Shown here one piece after another: positions 9,857 through 19,707 of a DNA stretch of 55,762 bases. The position numbers and the translations under genes are program-made. This DNA comes from Cytobacillus oceanisediminis 2691 (GTDB taxonomy: Bacteria; Bacillota; Bacilli; Bacillales; Cytobacillaceae): assembly GCF_007678455.1 (NCBI RefSeq), contig NZ_VEEP01000005.1, positions 272,727 through 328,488 of the forward strand, read 5' to 3'. Position 1 is the stretch's first letter; the number at the start of each line of letters is the position of its first letter. The notes under the pieces are model-generated. The model did not search any database. It was not told the origin of the DNA and saw nothing but the letters and a program-made list of their open reading frames with translations.

Positions 9857-10837
9857 ATGAAACACCTTGAATTCAGCCGCCATCGCCGTCTTCGCCAGTC
9901 AGCGAATATGCGCGCACTAGTACGTGAAAACTATCTTCGAACTGAAGACCTGATCTACCCGCTTTTCGTCGTTGAAGGAGAGAATGTGAAAAACGAAGTA
10001 TCTTCAATGCCGGGAGTCTATCAATTATCTCTTGATAATTTAAAAGAAGAAATGACTGAAGTGGATTCTTTGGGCATTAAGTCAGTGCTGCTTTTCGGCG
10101 TTCCTGACGAAAAAGATGAAGTAGGCTGTCAGGCGTATCATGACCACGGTATTTTGCAGGAAGCAATCCGGGTCATCAAAAAAGATTTTCCTGAGATGAT
10201 TGTCATTGCGGATACATGCCTTTGTGAATACACAAGCCATGGCCACTGCGGCGTCATCGAGGATGGCAAGGTTTTGAACGATCCATCTTTGGAGCTGCTT
10301 GGAAAGACAGCTGTCAGCCAGGCGAAGGCCGGAGCAGATATCATCGCACCATCAAACATGATGGACGGATTCGTTGCCGCGATTCGCTTTGCTCTTGATG
10401 AGGCAGGATTCCAGGATGTGCCCATCATGTCCTATGCAGTAAAATATTCTTCTGCATTCTATGGTCCATTCCGCGAAGCAGCAGAAAGCACACCGCAGTT
10501 TGGTGACCGCAAATCCTACCAGATGGATCCAGCAAATCGCATCGAAGCAATGCGCGAAGCTGAATCCGATGTAGTGGAAGGCGCTGACTTCCTGATCGTG
10601 AAGCCGGGCATGCCATACCTTGATATCGTCCGTGACGTGAAAAACAACTTCAACCTTCCAGTTGTCATCTATAATGTCAGCGGGGAATATTCCATGGTCA
10701 AAGCAGCAGCACAAAACGGCTGGATTGATGAGAAGAGCATCGTCATGGAAATGCTGACAGGAATGAAGCGTGCCGGGTCTGACCTGATCATTACTTACCA
10801 TGCGAAGGATGCAGCGCGCTGGCTGAAAGAACAGTAA
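9857..10837 (+). CDS. hemB: Delta-aminolevulinic acid dehydratase (porphobilinogen synthase)
   Basis: HemB condenses two 5-aminolevulinate molecules into porphobilinogen. The zinc-binding cysteine cluster is seen in [15 protein letters not shown]. The two active-site lysines are in YAVKYSS and [10 protein letters not shown], the latter forming the Schiff base. The length is about 326 residues. Two adjacent ATGs are possible. The second at 9857 sits 6 nt after GGAGGG, while the first at 9854 is only 3 nt away, so I prefer the second. It directly follows the hemD stop. Confidence 0.97.
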   Translation: MKHLEFSRHRRLRQSANMRALVRENYLRTEDLIYPLFVVEGENVKNEVSSMPGVYQLSLDNLKEEMTEVDSLGIKSVLLFGVPDEKDEVGCQAYHDHGILQEAIRVIKKDFPEMIVIADTCLCEYTSHGHCGVIEDGKVLNDPSLELLGKTAVSQAKAGADIIAPSNMMDGFVAAIRFALDEAGFQDVPIMSYAVKYSSAFYGPFREAAESTPQFGDRKSYQMDPANRIEAMREAESDVVEGADFLIVKPGMPYLDIVRDVKNNFNLPVVIYNVSGEYSMVKAAAQNGWIDEKSIVMEMLTGMKRAGSDLIITYHAKDAARWLKEQ

Positions 10838-10915
10838 TCAAGCTTCTTGCTGCAGGACATCAGATTAGCTGATGCTGTAAAAAAAGAGGCACAATCAAAA
10901 GAAATGAGGGATATT

Positions 10916-12208
10916 ATGCGCTCATATAATAAATCGATTGAAGCTTTCAAAGAAGCAAAGGAACTTTTGCCAGGCGGGGTGAACAGCCCGGTCCGCGCGT
11001 TTAAATCTGTCGATATGGATCCAATTTTCATGGAAAAAGGCAAGGGTTCAAAAATCTATGATATTGACGGCAATGAATATATTGACTATGTATTATCATG
11101 GGGACCACTGATCCTTGGCCACACAAATGATAGGGTCGTGGAAGGAATCAAGAAGGTAGCTGAGCTTGGTACAAGCTTCGGTGCACCAACTGTTGTCGAG
11201 AATGAGCTTGCACAGCTTGTCATTGACCGTGTGCCATCGATCGAAATGGTCCGGATGGTATCATCGGGAACTGAGGCAACGATGAGTGCATTGCGCCTTG
11301 CGCGTGGATATACAGGCCGTAACAAAATCCTGAAATTTGAAGGATGCTACCACGGCCATGGCGACTCGCTGCTCATCAAAGCTGGCTCAGGGGTTGCTAC
11401 ACTTGGTTTGCCTGACAGCCCAGGTGTTCCTGAGGGTGTTGCTAAAAACACGATTACAGTGCCTTATAACGATCTTGAGAGCGTTCGTTACGCATTCGAA
11501 CAGTACGGAGATGACATCGCCGGCGTCATCGTAGAACCAGTAGCGGGAAATATGGGTGTCGTGCCGCCAGTGGGAGGCTTCCTTGAAGGCTTGCGCGAAA
11601 TCACTAGCCAGTACGGAACAGTATTGATCTTTGATGAGGTCATGACAGGCTTCCGTGTAGGCTATAACTGTGCTCAGGGATACTTCAATGTAACGCCTGA
11701 CCTGACCTGCCTTGGAAAGGTAATCGGCGGAGGGCTTCCAGTAGGAGCTTACGGCGGAAAGCGGGAAATCATGGAGCAAATCGCCCCGAGCGGACCGATT
11801 TACCAGGCGGGTACACTATCTGGTAACCCGCTGGCCATGACAGCCGGACTCGAGACTTTAAAGCAGTTGACTCCAGAATCTTACAAGGAATTTGAGCGCA
11901 AAGCCGATATTCTTGAAACAGGACTAAAAGCAGCGGCAGAAAAATACGGAATTCCGCATACCATAAATCGCGCAGGCTCGATGATCGGCATTTTCTTCAC
12001 CAACGAAAATGTCATCAACTACGAAATTGCCAGGACATCGAATCTGGAATTCTTCGCGGCCTACTACCGTGAAATGGCAAACGAAGGAGTATTCCTGCCG
12101 CCATCACAATTTGAAGGCCTGTTCCTGTCAACAGCACACACAGACGAAGACCTGCAAAAAACAATCGAAGCAGCCGAAAAAGCATTTGCCAAGCTGCAGA
12201 ATAAATAA
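10916..12208 (+). CDS. hemL: Glutamate-1-semialdehyde 2,1-aminomutase
   Basis: HemL converts glutamate-1-semialdehyde to 5-aminolevulinate with pyridoxal phosphate, the step after HemA. The 430 residues from the ATG at 10916 ([11 protein letters not shown]) match B. subtilis HemL in length and sequence. The PLP lysine is Lys268 in [17 protein letters not shown], and the [11 protein letters not shown] phosphate-binding loop is near 115-125. A longer in-frame TTG start at 10847 adds 23 residues unlike the family. GAGGG lies 5 nt before the chosen ATG. It ends the hem operon and is followed by a terminator. Confidence 0.97.
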   Translation: MRSYNKSIEAFKEAKELLPGGVNSPVRAFKSVDMDPIFMEKGKGSKIYDIDGNEYIDYVLSWGPLILGHTNDRVVEGIKKVAELGTSFGAPTVVENELAQLVIDRVPSIEMVRMVSSGTEATMSALRLARGYTGRNKILKFEGCYHGHGDSLLIKAGSGVATLGLPDSPGVPEGVAKNTITVPYNDLESVRYAFEQYGDDIAGVIVEPVAGNMGVVPPVGGFLEGLREITSQYGTVLIFDEVMTGFRVGYNCAQGYFNVTPDLTCLGKVIGGGLPVGAYGGKREIMEQIAPSGPIYQAGTLSGNPLAMTAGLETLKQLTPESYKEFERKADILETGLKAAAEKYGIPHTINRAGSMIGIFFTNENVINYEIARTSNLEFFAAYYREMANEGVFLPPSQFEGLFLSTAHTDEDLQKTIEAAEKAFAKLQNK

Positions 12209-12215
12209 GCTCATT

Positions 12216-12246
12216 AGACACCTTTCAATTGAAGGGTGTCTTTTTC
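12216..12246 (+). terminator. Intrinsic terminator of the hem operon
   Basis: GACACC (12217-12222) pairs with GGTGTC (12235-12240), with further pairing inside, and five T residues follow. It begins 9 bp after the hemL stop. Confidence 0.85.
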
Positions 12247-12270
12247 ATTTTGCAGTAAAATTGAGGGGTT

Positions 12271-12381
12271 AGGAATATATTTTATTTTTAAGGAATATAA
12301 TCGGTTTCTAAGGAATATATTTATTTTTTAAGGAATAAATTATCGGTTTTAAGGAATATATCATTACTTTTTAGGAATATA
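12271..12381. repeat. Six phased AGGAATATA direct repeats, 20-21-bp period
   Basis: AGGAATA(T/A)A occurs at 12271, 12291, 12311, 12331, 12352 and 12373, spaced 20, 20, 20, 21 and 21 bp. The rest of each unit is T-rich, partly alternating TTTATTTTT and ATCGGTTT. The array lies between the hemL terminator and the spoVID promoter. No ORF with a ribosome binding site is present. The spacing is about two helical turns, so the AT tracts face the same side of the DNA. Confidence 0.85.
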
Positions 12382-12467
12382 GCATTCTGCGTTATAAATT
12401 GGACCATATTCTTTCGAGATAGCAGTGTGGCTACGGCCACTACATCTCATTTTTATGTTCTAAATTA

Positions 12468-12496
12468 TCATAAAAGCAAATACAGACTCATAAAGT
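12468..12496 (+). promoter_or_regulatory. Probable SigE promoter of spoVID
   Basis: TCATAAA (12468-12474), a 14-bp spacer and CATAAAGT (12489-12496) fit the mother-cell SigE pattern KMATATT-N14-CATACANT with two and one mismatches. It ends 49 bp before the spoVID start. SpoVID is a SigE gene in B. subtilis. Confidence 0.6.
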
Positions 12497-12545
12497 GTTA
12501 ATGACATAGTGATTTTACGTTTAAGGAATGAAAGGAGGAGTCGCT

Positions 12546-13715
12546 TTGTCTCAGGGGAATCAATCGTGCCTGCGATTTTCACTAGAGGAGTCAGTGTGGT
12601 TTCAAAGAGGACAGGAAGTCGCGGAGCTTGTCTCGATTTCACTCGATCCCAATATAACGATCCAGGAAAATGAGCAATATGTATCCATTCGCGGATCTCT
12701 GGAATTGACAGGGGAATATACTTGCTATGAACAGCAGCATGAGGAAGATGGGGAGGATCAGCTATCGACTCTAAAGTACGTCCATTCTGTCATGGAGAGG
12801 GATGAAGGAGTTTATGAATTCCTTCACCGGTTTCCGGTGGATATCACCATTCCGAAAAACCGGATTGAAAGCATCTATGACATCGATATCCAGGTAGAGG
12901 CTTTCGACTATGTTTTTCCGGAAAAGGAGCGTCTGAAGCTGAATGCCGATCTGGCGATTACCGGTCTGTACGGGGATCAGCAGCTTGAAGCAGAACAGGA
13001 CGGTGTTAACGAAGAAGCCCGGGAACTGGAAATCAGTTACCGGGAAGAAGCTACAGCAGAGTTGGCGGGAACAGCCGCAGAGACAGACAATGATTATTCA
13101 GGAGAAGCAGTTGAACAGGATTTCCCGGATCCTCCGGCGTATTCCTTCGTTCAGCAGAATGAAACCTTGAATCATCAAGAAGAAGATTCCTATGAAGAAG
13201 AATTGTATGCACCGTTCAGGGCTGAAGCGAAGAAAACAGCTGCAGCGGAAGAGGCATCACAACCGGAACTGCAGGCCCAAAGGGAGCCCGAGCCAGAGTA
13301 TGCTTTCAGTGATTTTAGAGGCGAGCAAGAGCCGGTTGCGGAGGTCGAGGTTGAGCAAGAGGAAGCAGAAGTGGAGGTCGAGCTGGAGGCTGAAGAAAAG
13401 GCCGTACCAGAAAGTATGCCTGCTGAAGTGGAAGAATCTCCTGAAAGCTCATCTTCTCCTTTACTGAAAAAGAAAAAGCCGAACATGAAAAAAGGGATTT
13501 CCATTGCCGAATTTTTAGCGCGGAAGGAAGAGGTTTCGGAGGTTGCCAAAATAAGAGTGTGCATCGTCCAGCAGGGAGATTCGCTTCAATCGATTTCGGA
13601 ACGCTATGATGTGCCGGTACAGCAGCTTTTGAGAGTAAACCATCTGAGCATCGACCATGAAGTACATGAAGGCCAGGTATTATATGTTCCCGGTGTGGCT
13701 ATTCACCAATCATAA
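12546..13715 (+). CDS. spoVID: SpoVID, spore coat encasement protein
   Basis: SpoVID is made in the mother cell, binds SafA and SpoIVA, and drives encasement of the spore by coat layers. The N-terminal region (LRFSLEESVWFQRGQEVAEL, then SIRGSLELTGEY and RFPVDITIPKNRI) matches the conserved SpoVID domain. The middle (about 150-310) is a low-complexity, Glu-rich linker. A LysM domain is C-terminal (about 340-385, IRVCIVQQGDSLQSISE). The start is TTG at 12546, 5 nt after GGAGGAG; the upstream ATG at 12528 lies within that ribosome binding site. The length is 389 residues. ysxE follows, as in B. subtilis. Confidence 0.95.
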   Translation: MSQGNQSCLRFSLEESVWFQRGQEVAELVSISLDPNITIQENEQYVSIRGSLELTGEYTCYEQQHEEDGEDQLSTLKYVHSVMERDEGVYEFLHRFPVDITIPKNRIESIYDIDIQVEAFDYVFPEKERLKLNADLAITGLYGDQQLEAEQDGVNEEARELEISYREEATAELAGTAAETDNDYSGEAVEQDFPDPPAYSFVQQNETLNHQEEDSYEEELYAPFRAEAKKTAAAEEASQPELQAQREPEPEYAFSDFRGEQEPVAEVEVEQEEAEVEVELEAEEKAVPESMPAEVEESPESSSSPLLKKKKPNMKKGISIAEFLARKEEVSEVAKIRVCIVQQGDSLQSISERYDVPVQQLLRVNHLSIDHEVHEGQVLYVPGVAIHQS

Positions 13716-13805
13716 TCTTTAAAATGGAGCAATGCCTTGTCCAAAAGGAAGCTGGTTGTCAGGGCTGGCTTGGCTGCTGGCTGGGATTGTGACAGCACTA
13801 AGTAT

Positions 13806-13831
13806 GGGCAGGTGTTTACAAGCACCTGCCC
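13806..13831. other. Hairpin between spoVID and ysxE
   Basis: GGGCAGGTG (13806-13814) and CACCTGCCC (13823-13831) are a perfect 9-bp inverted repeat with an 8-nt loop. No T tract follows, so it is more likely an mRNA-stabilising or attenuating structure than a full terminator. It is the only distinct feature in the 162-bp gap. Confidence 0.6.
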
Positions 13832-13877
13832 AACTCTATTCATGCATACGAGTTCCAGAAAGTAGGCGAGTGTTCCG

Positions 13878-14915
13878 ATGGATGATCGCAATTTTTTAAA
13901 AGAAGAATCGGCAGTGTTGAAGCATTATCCAATCGAGCCGTATTTTGCGGAAGACTTTGGAAAAATAAAAAAGGTCTATACCAAATCAGGACCCTTTGCA
14001 TTGAAGAAAATCCATCCATATGAAGGGACGGATTTTATCAAACATATCCAGACTCTTTATCAAAAAGGCTATAACAGGATTGTTCCCGTCTATCCGGCAA
14101 ACGACGGCCGCTATGGAATTTTGCATAATAATTCACTGTATTATTTAATGCCCTGGATGCCAAATGCCATAAGGGAGGACCAATCTGAAAGGCATAAGCA
14201 GCTGTTCAGGGAGCTGGCAAGAATGCATACCCTGTCAGCCAAGGAGCTGGAAATCAGCCAGGAAGTTAAACAGGAGCATTATGAACAGACTTTGAAGGAA
14301 TGGGAAAAAGAAGAAGAGTTTGTCAATGGTTTCCTTGAAAGCTGTGAGAACAGGGTATATATGTCCCCATTTGAACTGACTTTCTGTCTGTATTACATCC
14401 AGATTCGGCAGGCGATGCAGTTTGCCAGACAAAAGCTTGAGGCGTGGAGTGAAAAAACGAAAGATCAGAAGAAAACGAGGACTGTGACGCTTCATGGCAA
14501 AGTCTCGCCTGAGCATTTTCTGTTCGATGAAAGGGGATACGGTTATTTCATCAACTTTGAAAAGGCAAGGAAAGGTTCTCCAATTCAGGATTTGCTGCCG
14601 TTTCTGGCCAGGTCATTAAAAACACAGCCGAAGTATGGTGATGAAATCATAGACTGGATTTATGTATACCTGAAGCATTTCCCCTTCCGTGATGATGAAA
14701 TGCAGTTATTCATGAGTTATCTTGCCTTTCCGTCAGGCATTATCCGTGTCGCAGAAACCTATCATCAACGCAAGAAAGAAGTGGATGAAAGGAAATTTGT
14801 GCAAAAGCTTCAGCGCCAGTATTGGCTTTTGAGCAATACAGGTTATGTAGTTACCAAGATGGACGAACTCGAAAGGCAGAAGGAGCAGGCCAAACAAGAG
14901 GGAGCCCAGAGCTGA
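13878..14915 (+). CDS. ysxE: YsxE, CotS-family spore coat kinase-like protein
   Basis: This 345-residue protein resembles the CotS/YutH family of aminoglycoside-phosphotransferase-fold proteins found in the spore coat. Visible kinase-fold parts are FALKKIHPYEG (lysine strand), RELARMHTLS, and a degenerate catalytic loop LHGKVSPEHFLFDE, where the usual HGD has become HGK. The family is thought to be structural or to have lost normal catalysis. In B. subtilis YsxE depends on SpoVID for coat assembly, which fits its position after spoVID. The start ATG at 13878 has a weak ribosome binding site (AGGCGAG). Confidence 0.88.
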   Translation: MDDRNFLKEESAVLKHYPIEPYFAEDFGKIKKVYTKSGPFALKKIHPYEGTDFIKHIQTLYQKGYNRIVPVYPANDGRYGILHNNSLYYLMPWMPNAIREDQSERHKQLFRELARMHTLSAKELEISQEVKQEHYEQTLKEWEKEEEFVNGFLESCENRVYMSPFELTFCLYYIQIRQAMQFARQKLEAWSEKTKDQKKTRTVTLHGKVSPEHFLFDERGYGYFINFEKARKGSPIQDLLPFLARSLKTQPKYGDEIIDWIYVYLKHFPFRDDEMQLFMSYLAFPSGIIRVAETYHQRKKEVDERKFVQKLQRQYWLLSNTGYVVTKMDELERQKEQAKQEGAQS

Positions 14916-14934
14916 AAGCGGCTCTAAGGCTCCC
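14900..14934. terminator. Bidirectional terminator at ysxE 3' end
   Basis: GGGAGCC (14900-14906) pairs with GGCTCCC (14928-14934). An inner stem AGAGC/GCTCT lies within. The left arm lies inside the last codons of ysxE, and the right arm touches the stop codon of the convergent small gene. T runs are short on both sides. Confidence 0.6.
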
Positions 14935-15128
14935 TAAAATATTTCGAATTTTATTGCCAAAGCGATCAGGATGAAAATCGTTAACAGAAAGACATCGAAG
15001 GTCGACGGGAAGAAAAGGGTTCGTATTCCTTGAAATACACAAAAAGGAATGATCAGCTGTGCGCACACCGCCCTCGCCGTCCTCGCCCATCTGGGGAGTG
15101 AATACGGATTATACCTCTTTCTTTTCAT
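14934..15128 (-). CDS. Small two-helix membrane protein of unknown function
   Basis: The 64-residue protein has a basic N-terminus (MKRKRYNPYSLPRWARTARAV) and two likely membrane segments, AQLIIPFCVFQGIRTLFF and FDVFLLTIFILIALAIKF. I chose the ATG at 15128 because GGAGGG lies 6 nt upstream on the minus strand; an ATG two codons earlier directly abuts that site. It converges on ysxE and diverges from valS. B. subtilis also has a small ORF in the ysxE-valS gap, and this may be its counterpart, but I cannot confirm it. Confidence 0.7.
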   Translation of the reverse strand: MKRKRYNPYSLPRWARTARAVCAQLIIPFCVFQGIRTLFFPSTFDVFLLTIFILIALAIKFEIF

Positions 15129-15247
15129 TACCATCCCTCCAAGCAAGTAAGATATCCCTTTTTTATTCTATGAGACATGGGCCTAAAATGTGCTGATTAT
15201 TGTCACAGGATGTGGCATGAAGTATAAAATAATGAAAAATAGGAAAT

Positions 15248-15282
15248 GATGATTGACGTCAATCATCTTTTTTAGGTAGTAT
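15248..15282 (+). promoter_or_regulatory. valS promoter overlapping a 20-bp perfect palindrome
   Basis: GATGATTGACGTCAATCATC (15248-15267) is a perfect 20-bp palindrome. TTGACG (15253-15258) within it could be a -35, with TAGTAT (15277-15282) as -10 after 18 bp. Transcription would then begin just before T-box stem I. The palindrome is followed by six T residues, so it could instead terminate transcripts from upstream. A second candidate promoter, TTGTCA-N17-TATAAA, lies at 15200-15228. Confidence 0.5.
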
Positions 15283-15289
15283 AACTAAT

Positions 15290-15575
15290 ATACAAAAACC
15301 AAAAATAAAGCAAAGCATTGACAGGGAAGAGTACATGAGCAGCCAGCTTGAAGAGAGGAAGTCCAATTGCTGGGAGGACTTCTAAGCGGGAACCATGGAA
15401 GGTCGCCCTTGAGCATCGCCTGGGAACGGGATACTCTCAGTAACAGGCGACGGTGAAGAGCCGTTATCCATATTTGAGCCAGCAGCTGATCTCTGTTTTT
15501 TACCGTTGCTGGGAAAAAAGGTGGTACCGCGAACATACTCCATTCGTCCTTTTATGGCGAATGGAGTTTTTTATT
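15290..15575 (+). ncRNA. T-box riboswitch controlling valS (Val specifier)
   Basis: The leader contains the hallmark T-box sequence AAGGTGGTACCGCG at 15518-15531. Its UGGU (15522-15525) would pair with the NCCA end of uncharged tRNA having discriminator A. A long stem I lies upstream, and a GTC triplet at 15402-15404, in the context GAAGGTCGCC, sits where the specifier is expected and codes valine. The terminator stem ACTCCATTCG (15537-15546) with CGAATGGAGT (15558-15567), followed by T residues, competes with the antiterminator. Low Val-tRNA charging would favour read-through into valS. Confidence 0.95.
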
Positions 15576-15608
15576 TTTCCAAAGAAAAGCATTTGAATGG
15601 AGGAAAAA

Positions 15609-18251
15609 ATGATGGAAGAGAATTTGTCGATGCCGACCAAATATGATCCTTCTTCGATTGAGCAGGGACGCTATGAATGGTGGGTCAAGGGGAAGTTTTT
15701 TGAAGCAAAAGATGATGAAACAAAGAAACCTTATACAATCGTGATTCCGCCGCCAAACGTAACCGGGAAGCTGCACCTTGGCCATGCGTGGGACACAGCT
15801 CTCCAGGATATCCTTACGCGAATGAAGCGTATGCAGGGCTATGATGTTCTTTGGCTTCCAGGAATGGACCATGCCGGGATTGCCACCCAGGCAAAGGTTG
15901 ACGAGAAGCTGCGCAGCCAGGGCATCAACCGCTACGAGCTTGGCCGCGAAAAGTTTTTAGAAGAAGCATGGAAATGGAAAGAGGAATATGCTCAGCATAT
16001 CCGCAAGCAATGGTCAAAGCTTGGACTTGGACTTGATTACAGCCGCGAGCGCTTCACATTGGACGAAGGACTATCAAAGGCTGTTAAAGAAGTATTCGTT
16101 TCTTTATACCGCAAAGGATTGATTTATCGCGGCGAATACATCATCAACTGGGACCCGGCTGCTAAAACAGCTTTATCGGATATTGAGGTTATCCACAAAG
16201 ACGTCCAGGGTGCTTTCTATCATATGAGATACCCTCTGGCTGATGGCAGCGGCCATATTGAAATCGCTACGACAAGACCGGAAACAATGCTTGGTGATAC
16301 GGCAGTTGCTGTCCATCCGGAAGATGACCGTTACAAGCATCTGATCGGCAAGACGGTAATCCTGCCAATCGTGGGACGCGAGATTCCGATCGTCGGTGAT
16401 GATTATGTTGATATGGAATTCGGTTCTGGTGCTGTAAAAATCACGCCTGCACATGACCCTAATGACTTTGAAATCGGCAACCGCCACAATCTTGAAAGAG
16501 TCCTTGTCATGAACGAAGATGGCTCAATGAACGCAAAAGCGGGCAAGTATCAGGGCATGGACCGCTTCGAGTGCCGCAAGCAAATCGTCAAGGACCTTCA
16601 GGATGCTGGCGTTTTGTTCAAAATTGAAGAACATATGCATTCAGTAGGACATTCTGAGCGCAGCGGGGCTGTAGTCGAGCCATATCTATCGACTCAATGG
16701 TTCGTTAAAATGCAGCCGCTTGCTGATGAAGCTATCGCACTTCAAGGCAAGGAAGACAAAGTAAACTTCGTTCCTGAGCGCTTTGAAAACACCTATATGC
16801 GCTGGATGGAAAATATCCGCGACTGGTGTATTTCCCGTCAGCTCTGGTGGGGCCACCGCATTCCAGCCTGGTACCATAAAGAAACAGGCGAAGTATACGT
16901 TGACCACGAGCCGCCAGCAGACCCTGAAAATTGGGAACAGGACAACGATGTTCTTGATACATGGTTCAGCTCTGCGCTATGGCCTTTCTCAACTATGGGC
17001 TGGCCGAACGAGGAAGCAGCTGACTATAAGCGCTATTATCCGACAGCTGCATTAGTAACAGGCTATGATATTATCTTCTTCTGGGTTTCAAGGATGATTT
17101 TCCAGGGACTAGAGTTCACGGAACAGAGGCCATTCGAGGATGTATTGATTCACGGACTCGTTCGTGCCGAAGATGGCCGGAAGATGAGTAAGTCACTTGG
17201 AAACGGTGTGGATCCAATGGATGTCATCGACCAGTATGGTGCCGACTCACTCCGCTACTTCCTGACAACAGGAAGCTCTCCAGGTCAGGACCTTCGTTAC
17301 AGCACTGAAAAGGTTGAGGCAACATGGAACTTCGCGAATAAAATCTGGAATGCATCTCGTTTTGCGTTGATGAACATGAACGGCCTGAAATATGAGGAAA
17401 TCGATTTGAGCGGTGAAAAATCTGTTGCCGACAAATGGATTTTGACAAGGCTGAATGAAACAATCGAGACGGTTACAAGACTTTCAGACCGATATGAGTT
17501 TGGCGAGGTTGGCCGTGCCCTTTACAACTTCATCTGGGATGATTTTTGTGACTGGTATATTGAAATGGCGAAACTGCCGCTTTACGGCGAAGATGAAGCA
17601 GCCAAGAAGACGACAAGATCCATACTTGCATATGTACTTGATAACACGATGCGCCTGCTTCACCCATTCATGCCATTCATTACAGAAGAAATCTGGCAGA
17701 ACCTGCCTCATGAAGGTGAATCCATCACGGTTGCAAGCTGGCCACAGGTTGATGCAGCTCTTACAGACCAACAGGCTGCAGAAGATATGAAGCTGCTCGT
17801 TGAAGTCATCCGTTCTGTAAGGAATATCCGCTCTGAGGTGAACACGCCGCTCAGCAAAAAGGTTGATATGTTCCTGAAGGTGAAGGATGAAAAAACATTA
17901 AGCATGCTAGAAAACAACCGTGGTTACATTGTCCGTTTCTGTAATCCAGAGAACCTGGAAATCGGGCTTGAAGTCAACGCTCCTGAAAAAGCGATGACAG
18001 CGGTCGCTACAGGACTCGAAATCATCATGCCGCTTGAAGGCCTGATCAATATCGATGAAGAAATCGCCCGTCTTCAGAAGGAAAAAGAAAAGCTGGATAA
18101 AGAAGTAGAACGTGTCCAGAAGAAGCTTTCCAACGAAGGCTTCGTTAAAAAGGCTCCTGAGAAAGTCATTGAAGAAGAGCGCGCGAAGGAAAAAGACTAC
18201 GTTGAAAAGCGTGCGGCAGTGGAAGCTCGCATCAATGAATTGAGAAGCTAA
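15609..18251 (+). CDS. valS: Valyl-tRNA synthetase
   Basis: This class I aminoacyl-tRNA synthetase charges tRNA-Val and edits mis-activated threonine. The nucleotide-binding HIGH-type motif is in [16 protein letters not shown], and KMSKS is in [14 protein letters not shown]. The editing domain carries [20 protein letters not shown]-terminal coiled coil (about 810-880, [20 protein letters not shown]) is the tRNA-binding arm. Starting at ATG 15609 gives 880 residues, the same as B. subtilis. The earlier ATG at 15597 overlaps the GGAGG site at 15599-15603. Expression is controlled by the T-box just upstream. Confidence 0.98.
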   Translation: MMEENLSMPTKYDPSSIEQGRYEWWVKGKFFEAKDDETKKPYTIVIPPPNVTGKLHLGHAWDTALQDILTRMKRMQGYDVLWLPGMDHAGIATQAKVDEKLRSQGINRYELGREKFLEEAWKWKEEYAQHIRKQWSKLGLGLDYSRERFTLDEGLSKAVKEVFVSLYRKGLIYRGEYIINWDPAAKTALSDIEVIHKDVQGAFYHMRYPLADGSGHIEIATTRPETMLGDTAVAVHPEDDRYKHLIGKTVILPIVGREIPIVGDDYVDMEFGSGAVKITPAHDPNDFEIGNRHNLERVLVMNEDGSMNAKAGKYQGMDRFECRKQIVKDLQDAGVLFKIEEHMHSVGHSERSGAVVEPYLSTQWFVKMQPLADEAIALQGKEDKVNFVPERFENTYMRWMENIRDWCISRQLWWGHRIPAWYHKETGEVYVDHEPPADPENWEQDNDVLDTWFSSALWPFSTMGWPNEEAADYKRYYPTAALVTGYDIIFFWVSRMIFQGLEFTEQRPFEDVLIHGLVRAEDGRKMSKSLGNGVDPMDVIDQYGADSLRYFLTTGSSPGQDLRYSTEKVEATWNFANKIWNASRFALMNMNGLKYEEIDLSGEKSVADKWILTRLNETIETVTRLSDRYEFGEVGRALYNFIWDDFCDWYIEMAKLPLYGEDEAAKKTTRSILAYVLDNTMRLLHPFMPFITEEIWQNLPHEGESITVASWPQVDAALTDQQAAEDMKLLVEVIRSVRNIRSEVNTPLSKKVDMFLKVKDEKTLSMLENNRGYIVRFCNPENLEIGLEVNAPEKAMTAVATGLEIIMPLEGLINIDEEIARLQKEKEKLDKEVERVQKKLSNEGFVKKAPEKVIEEERAKEKDYVEKRAAVEARINELRS

Positions 18252-18264
18252 TAAATGAAATACT

Positions 18265-18292
18265 GAAGACGAACCATTTTTGGTTCGTCTTC
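18265..18292 (+). terminator. Hairpin between valS and folC
   Basis: GAAGACGAACC (18265-18275) pairs perfectly with GGTTCGTCTTC (18282-18292) around a 6-nt loop. A T-tract does not follow, so it may only attenuate read-through into folC. Confidence 0.65.
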
Positions 18293-18314
18293 ATCATGAA
18301 TTGAGGTGTTTTCC

Positions 18315-19625
18315 ATGTTTGAAACATATGAGCAAGCGATAAATTGGATCCATGCAAGACTGCGTCTGGGCATGAAGCCAGGACTATCAAGGATGGAATG
18401 GATGCTTGAGAGACTGGAGCATCCTGAAAGAAGGATCAAGACAATCCATGTCGGCGGTACGAACGGAAAAGGCTCTACTGTCACCTTCCTTCGTTCGATT
18501 CTGCAGATAGCAGGCTACCGTGTCGGCACCTTTACCTCGCCCTATTTCGAACAATTCAATGAGCGGATCAGCATCAACGGGCAGCCTATCAGTGATGATG
18601 AACTGGTTGAATTGACGAATGTGATCAAGCCGCTCGCAGACGAACTGGACCAGACGGAATTGGGCGGACCGACTGAATTTGAAGTAATCACCGCCATGTC
18701 GATCTATTATTTTGCAAAAATGTCTCCCGTTGACGTTGTCATTTATGAAGTGGGGCTTGGCGGACGTTTTGATTCGACGAATGTCATCCATCCGCTGTTG
18801 TCGATTATCACAAGCATCGGGTTGGACCATACAGCGATACTGGGTGATACATATGAACAAATCGCTTTTGAAAAGGCGGGCATCATCAAGAACGGTGTGA
18901 GTGTCATTACGGGAGTGAAACAGCCGGAAGCGCTCGAAGTGATCAAGAAAAAAGCGCAAGAAGGAAAATCACCGCTGTATGTGCTGGAAAAAGATTTTTC
19001 AACAAGTTCCAGGGAATCTCTGCAGCAAGGCGAGCGATTTTCCTTCTCAAGCATGTTCGGCCAGTTTAAAAATCTGGAAACTTCCATGATTGGTTCTCAT
19101 CAGGTCGACAATGCGGCATGTGCTGTCATGGCGGCCCAGGTTCTTGCAAACTACTACTCCTTCATTATTGAGGGAAATGATGTCCGGGAGGGACTCACCA
19201 AAGCTTACTGGCCGGGACGTCTCGAAATCCTTAGTGAGGCACCATATGTCTTGATTGATGGTGCGCATAATGAGGAAGGAATAAATGCCCTTGCCAGTGA
19301 AATAAAATCTCGCTATGCCGATAAAAAGATTACCATCTTATTCGCGGCTCTCAAAGACAAGAAGTTCGACAAGATGATTGCAACACTGGAAGATGCAGCG
19401 GACTCGCTGGTATTCACAACATTCGATTTTCCGCGGGCAGCGTCTGCTGAAGAGCTAATAGAGGTTGGAAACAGCAAGAACCTTAGCATTGCTCCAGATT
19501 ATCCTGACTTCCTTCATGAGAAAATAAATGAGATAAAAACCGATGAAATCTTAATCGTGACAGGCTCTCTGTATTTTCTTTCAGACGCAAAGCCCAGGAT
19601 TATCAACCTGCTGAAAAATAAATAA
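18315..19625 (+). CDS. folC: Folylpolyglutamate synthase / dihydrofolate synthase
   Basis: FolC adds glutamate to dihydropteroate or folates in an ATP-dependent, Mur-ligase-like reaction. The P-loop region HVGGTNGKGSTVTFLRS is near residues 45-60. The second conserved block is GLGGRFDSTNVI, with GLDHTAILGDT following. The C-terminal domain contains LIDGAHNEEG. The length from ATG 18315 is 436 residues. The in-frame GTG at 18306 lies within the GAGGTG ribosome binding site. In B. subtilis comC and spoIIB follow folC; here a diguanylate cyclase and a pilus locus do. Confidence 0.97.
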   Translation: MFETYEQAINWIHARLRLGMKPGLSRMEWMLERLEHPERRIKTIHVGGTNGKGSTVTFLRSILQIAGYRVGTFTSPYFEQFNERISINGQPISDDELVELTNVIKPLADELDQTELGGPTEFEVITAMSIYYFAKMSPVDVVIYEVGLGGRFDSTNVIHPLLSIITSIGLDHTAILGDTYEQIAFEKAGIIKNGVSVITGVKQPEALEVIKKKAQEGKSPLYVLEKDFSTSSRESLQQGERFSFSSMFGQFKNLETSMIGSHQVDNAACAVMAAQVLANYYSFIIEGNDVREGLTKAYWPGRLEILSEAPYVLIDGAHNEEGINALASEIKSRYADKKITILFAALKDKKFDKMIATLEDAADSLVFTTFDFPRAASAEELIEVGNSKNLSIAPDYPDFLHEKINEIKTDEILIVTGSLYFLSDAKPRIINLLKNK

Positions 19626-19707
19626 GAAAATTATGACATTCGACAAAAAGTTTGCTAAAATATTTAAAAAGTGAGACTTTTTACCCAGGGAGAAAGGAGG
19701 TGGATAG

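Noticed and set aside
13806-13831. Full intrinsic terminator after spoVID
   Set aside because: The stem is strong but no T tract follows, so it is listed only as a hairpin.
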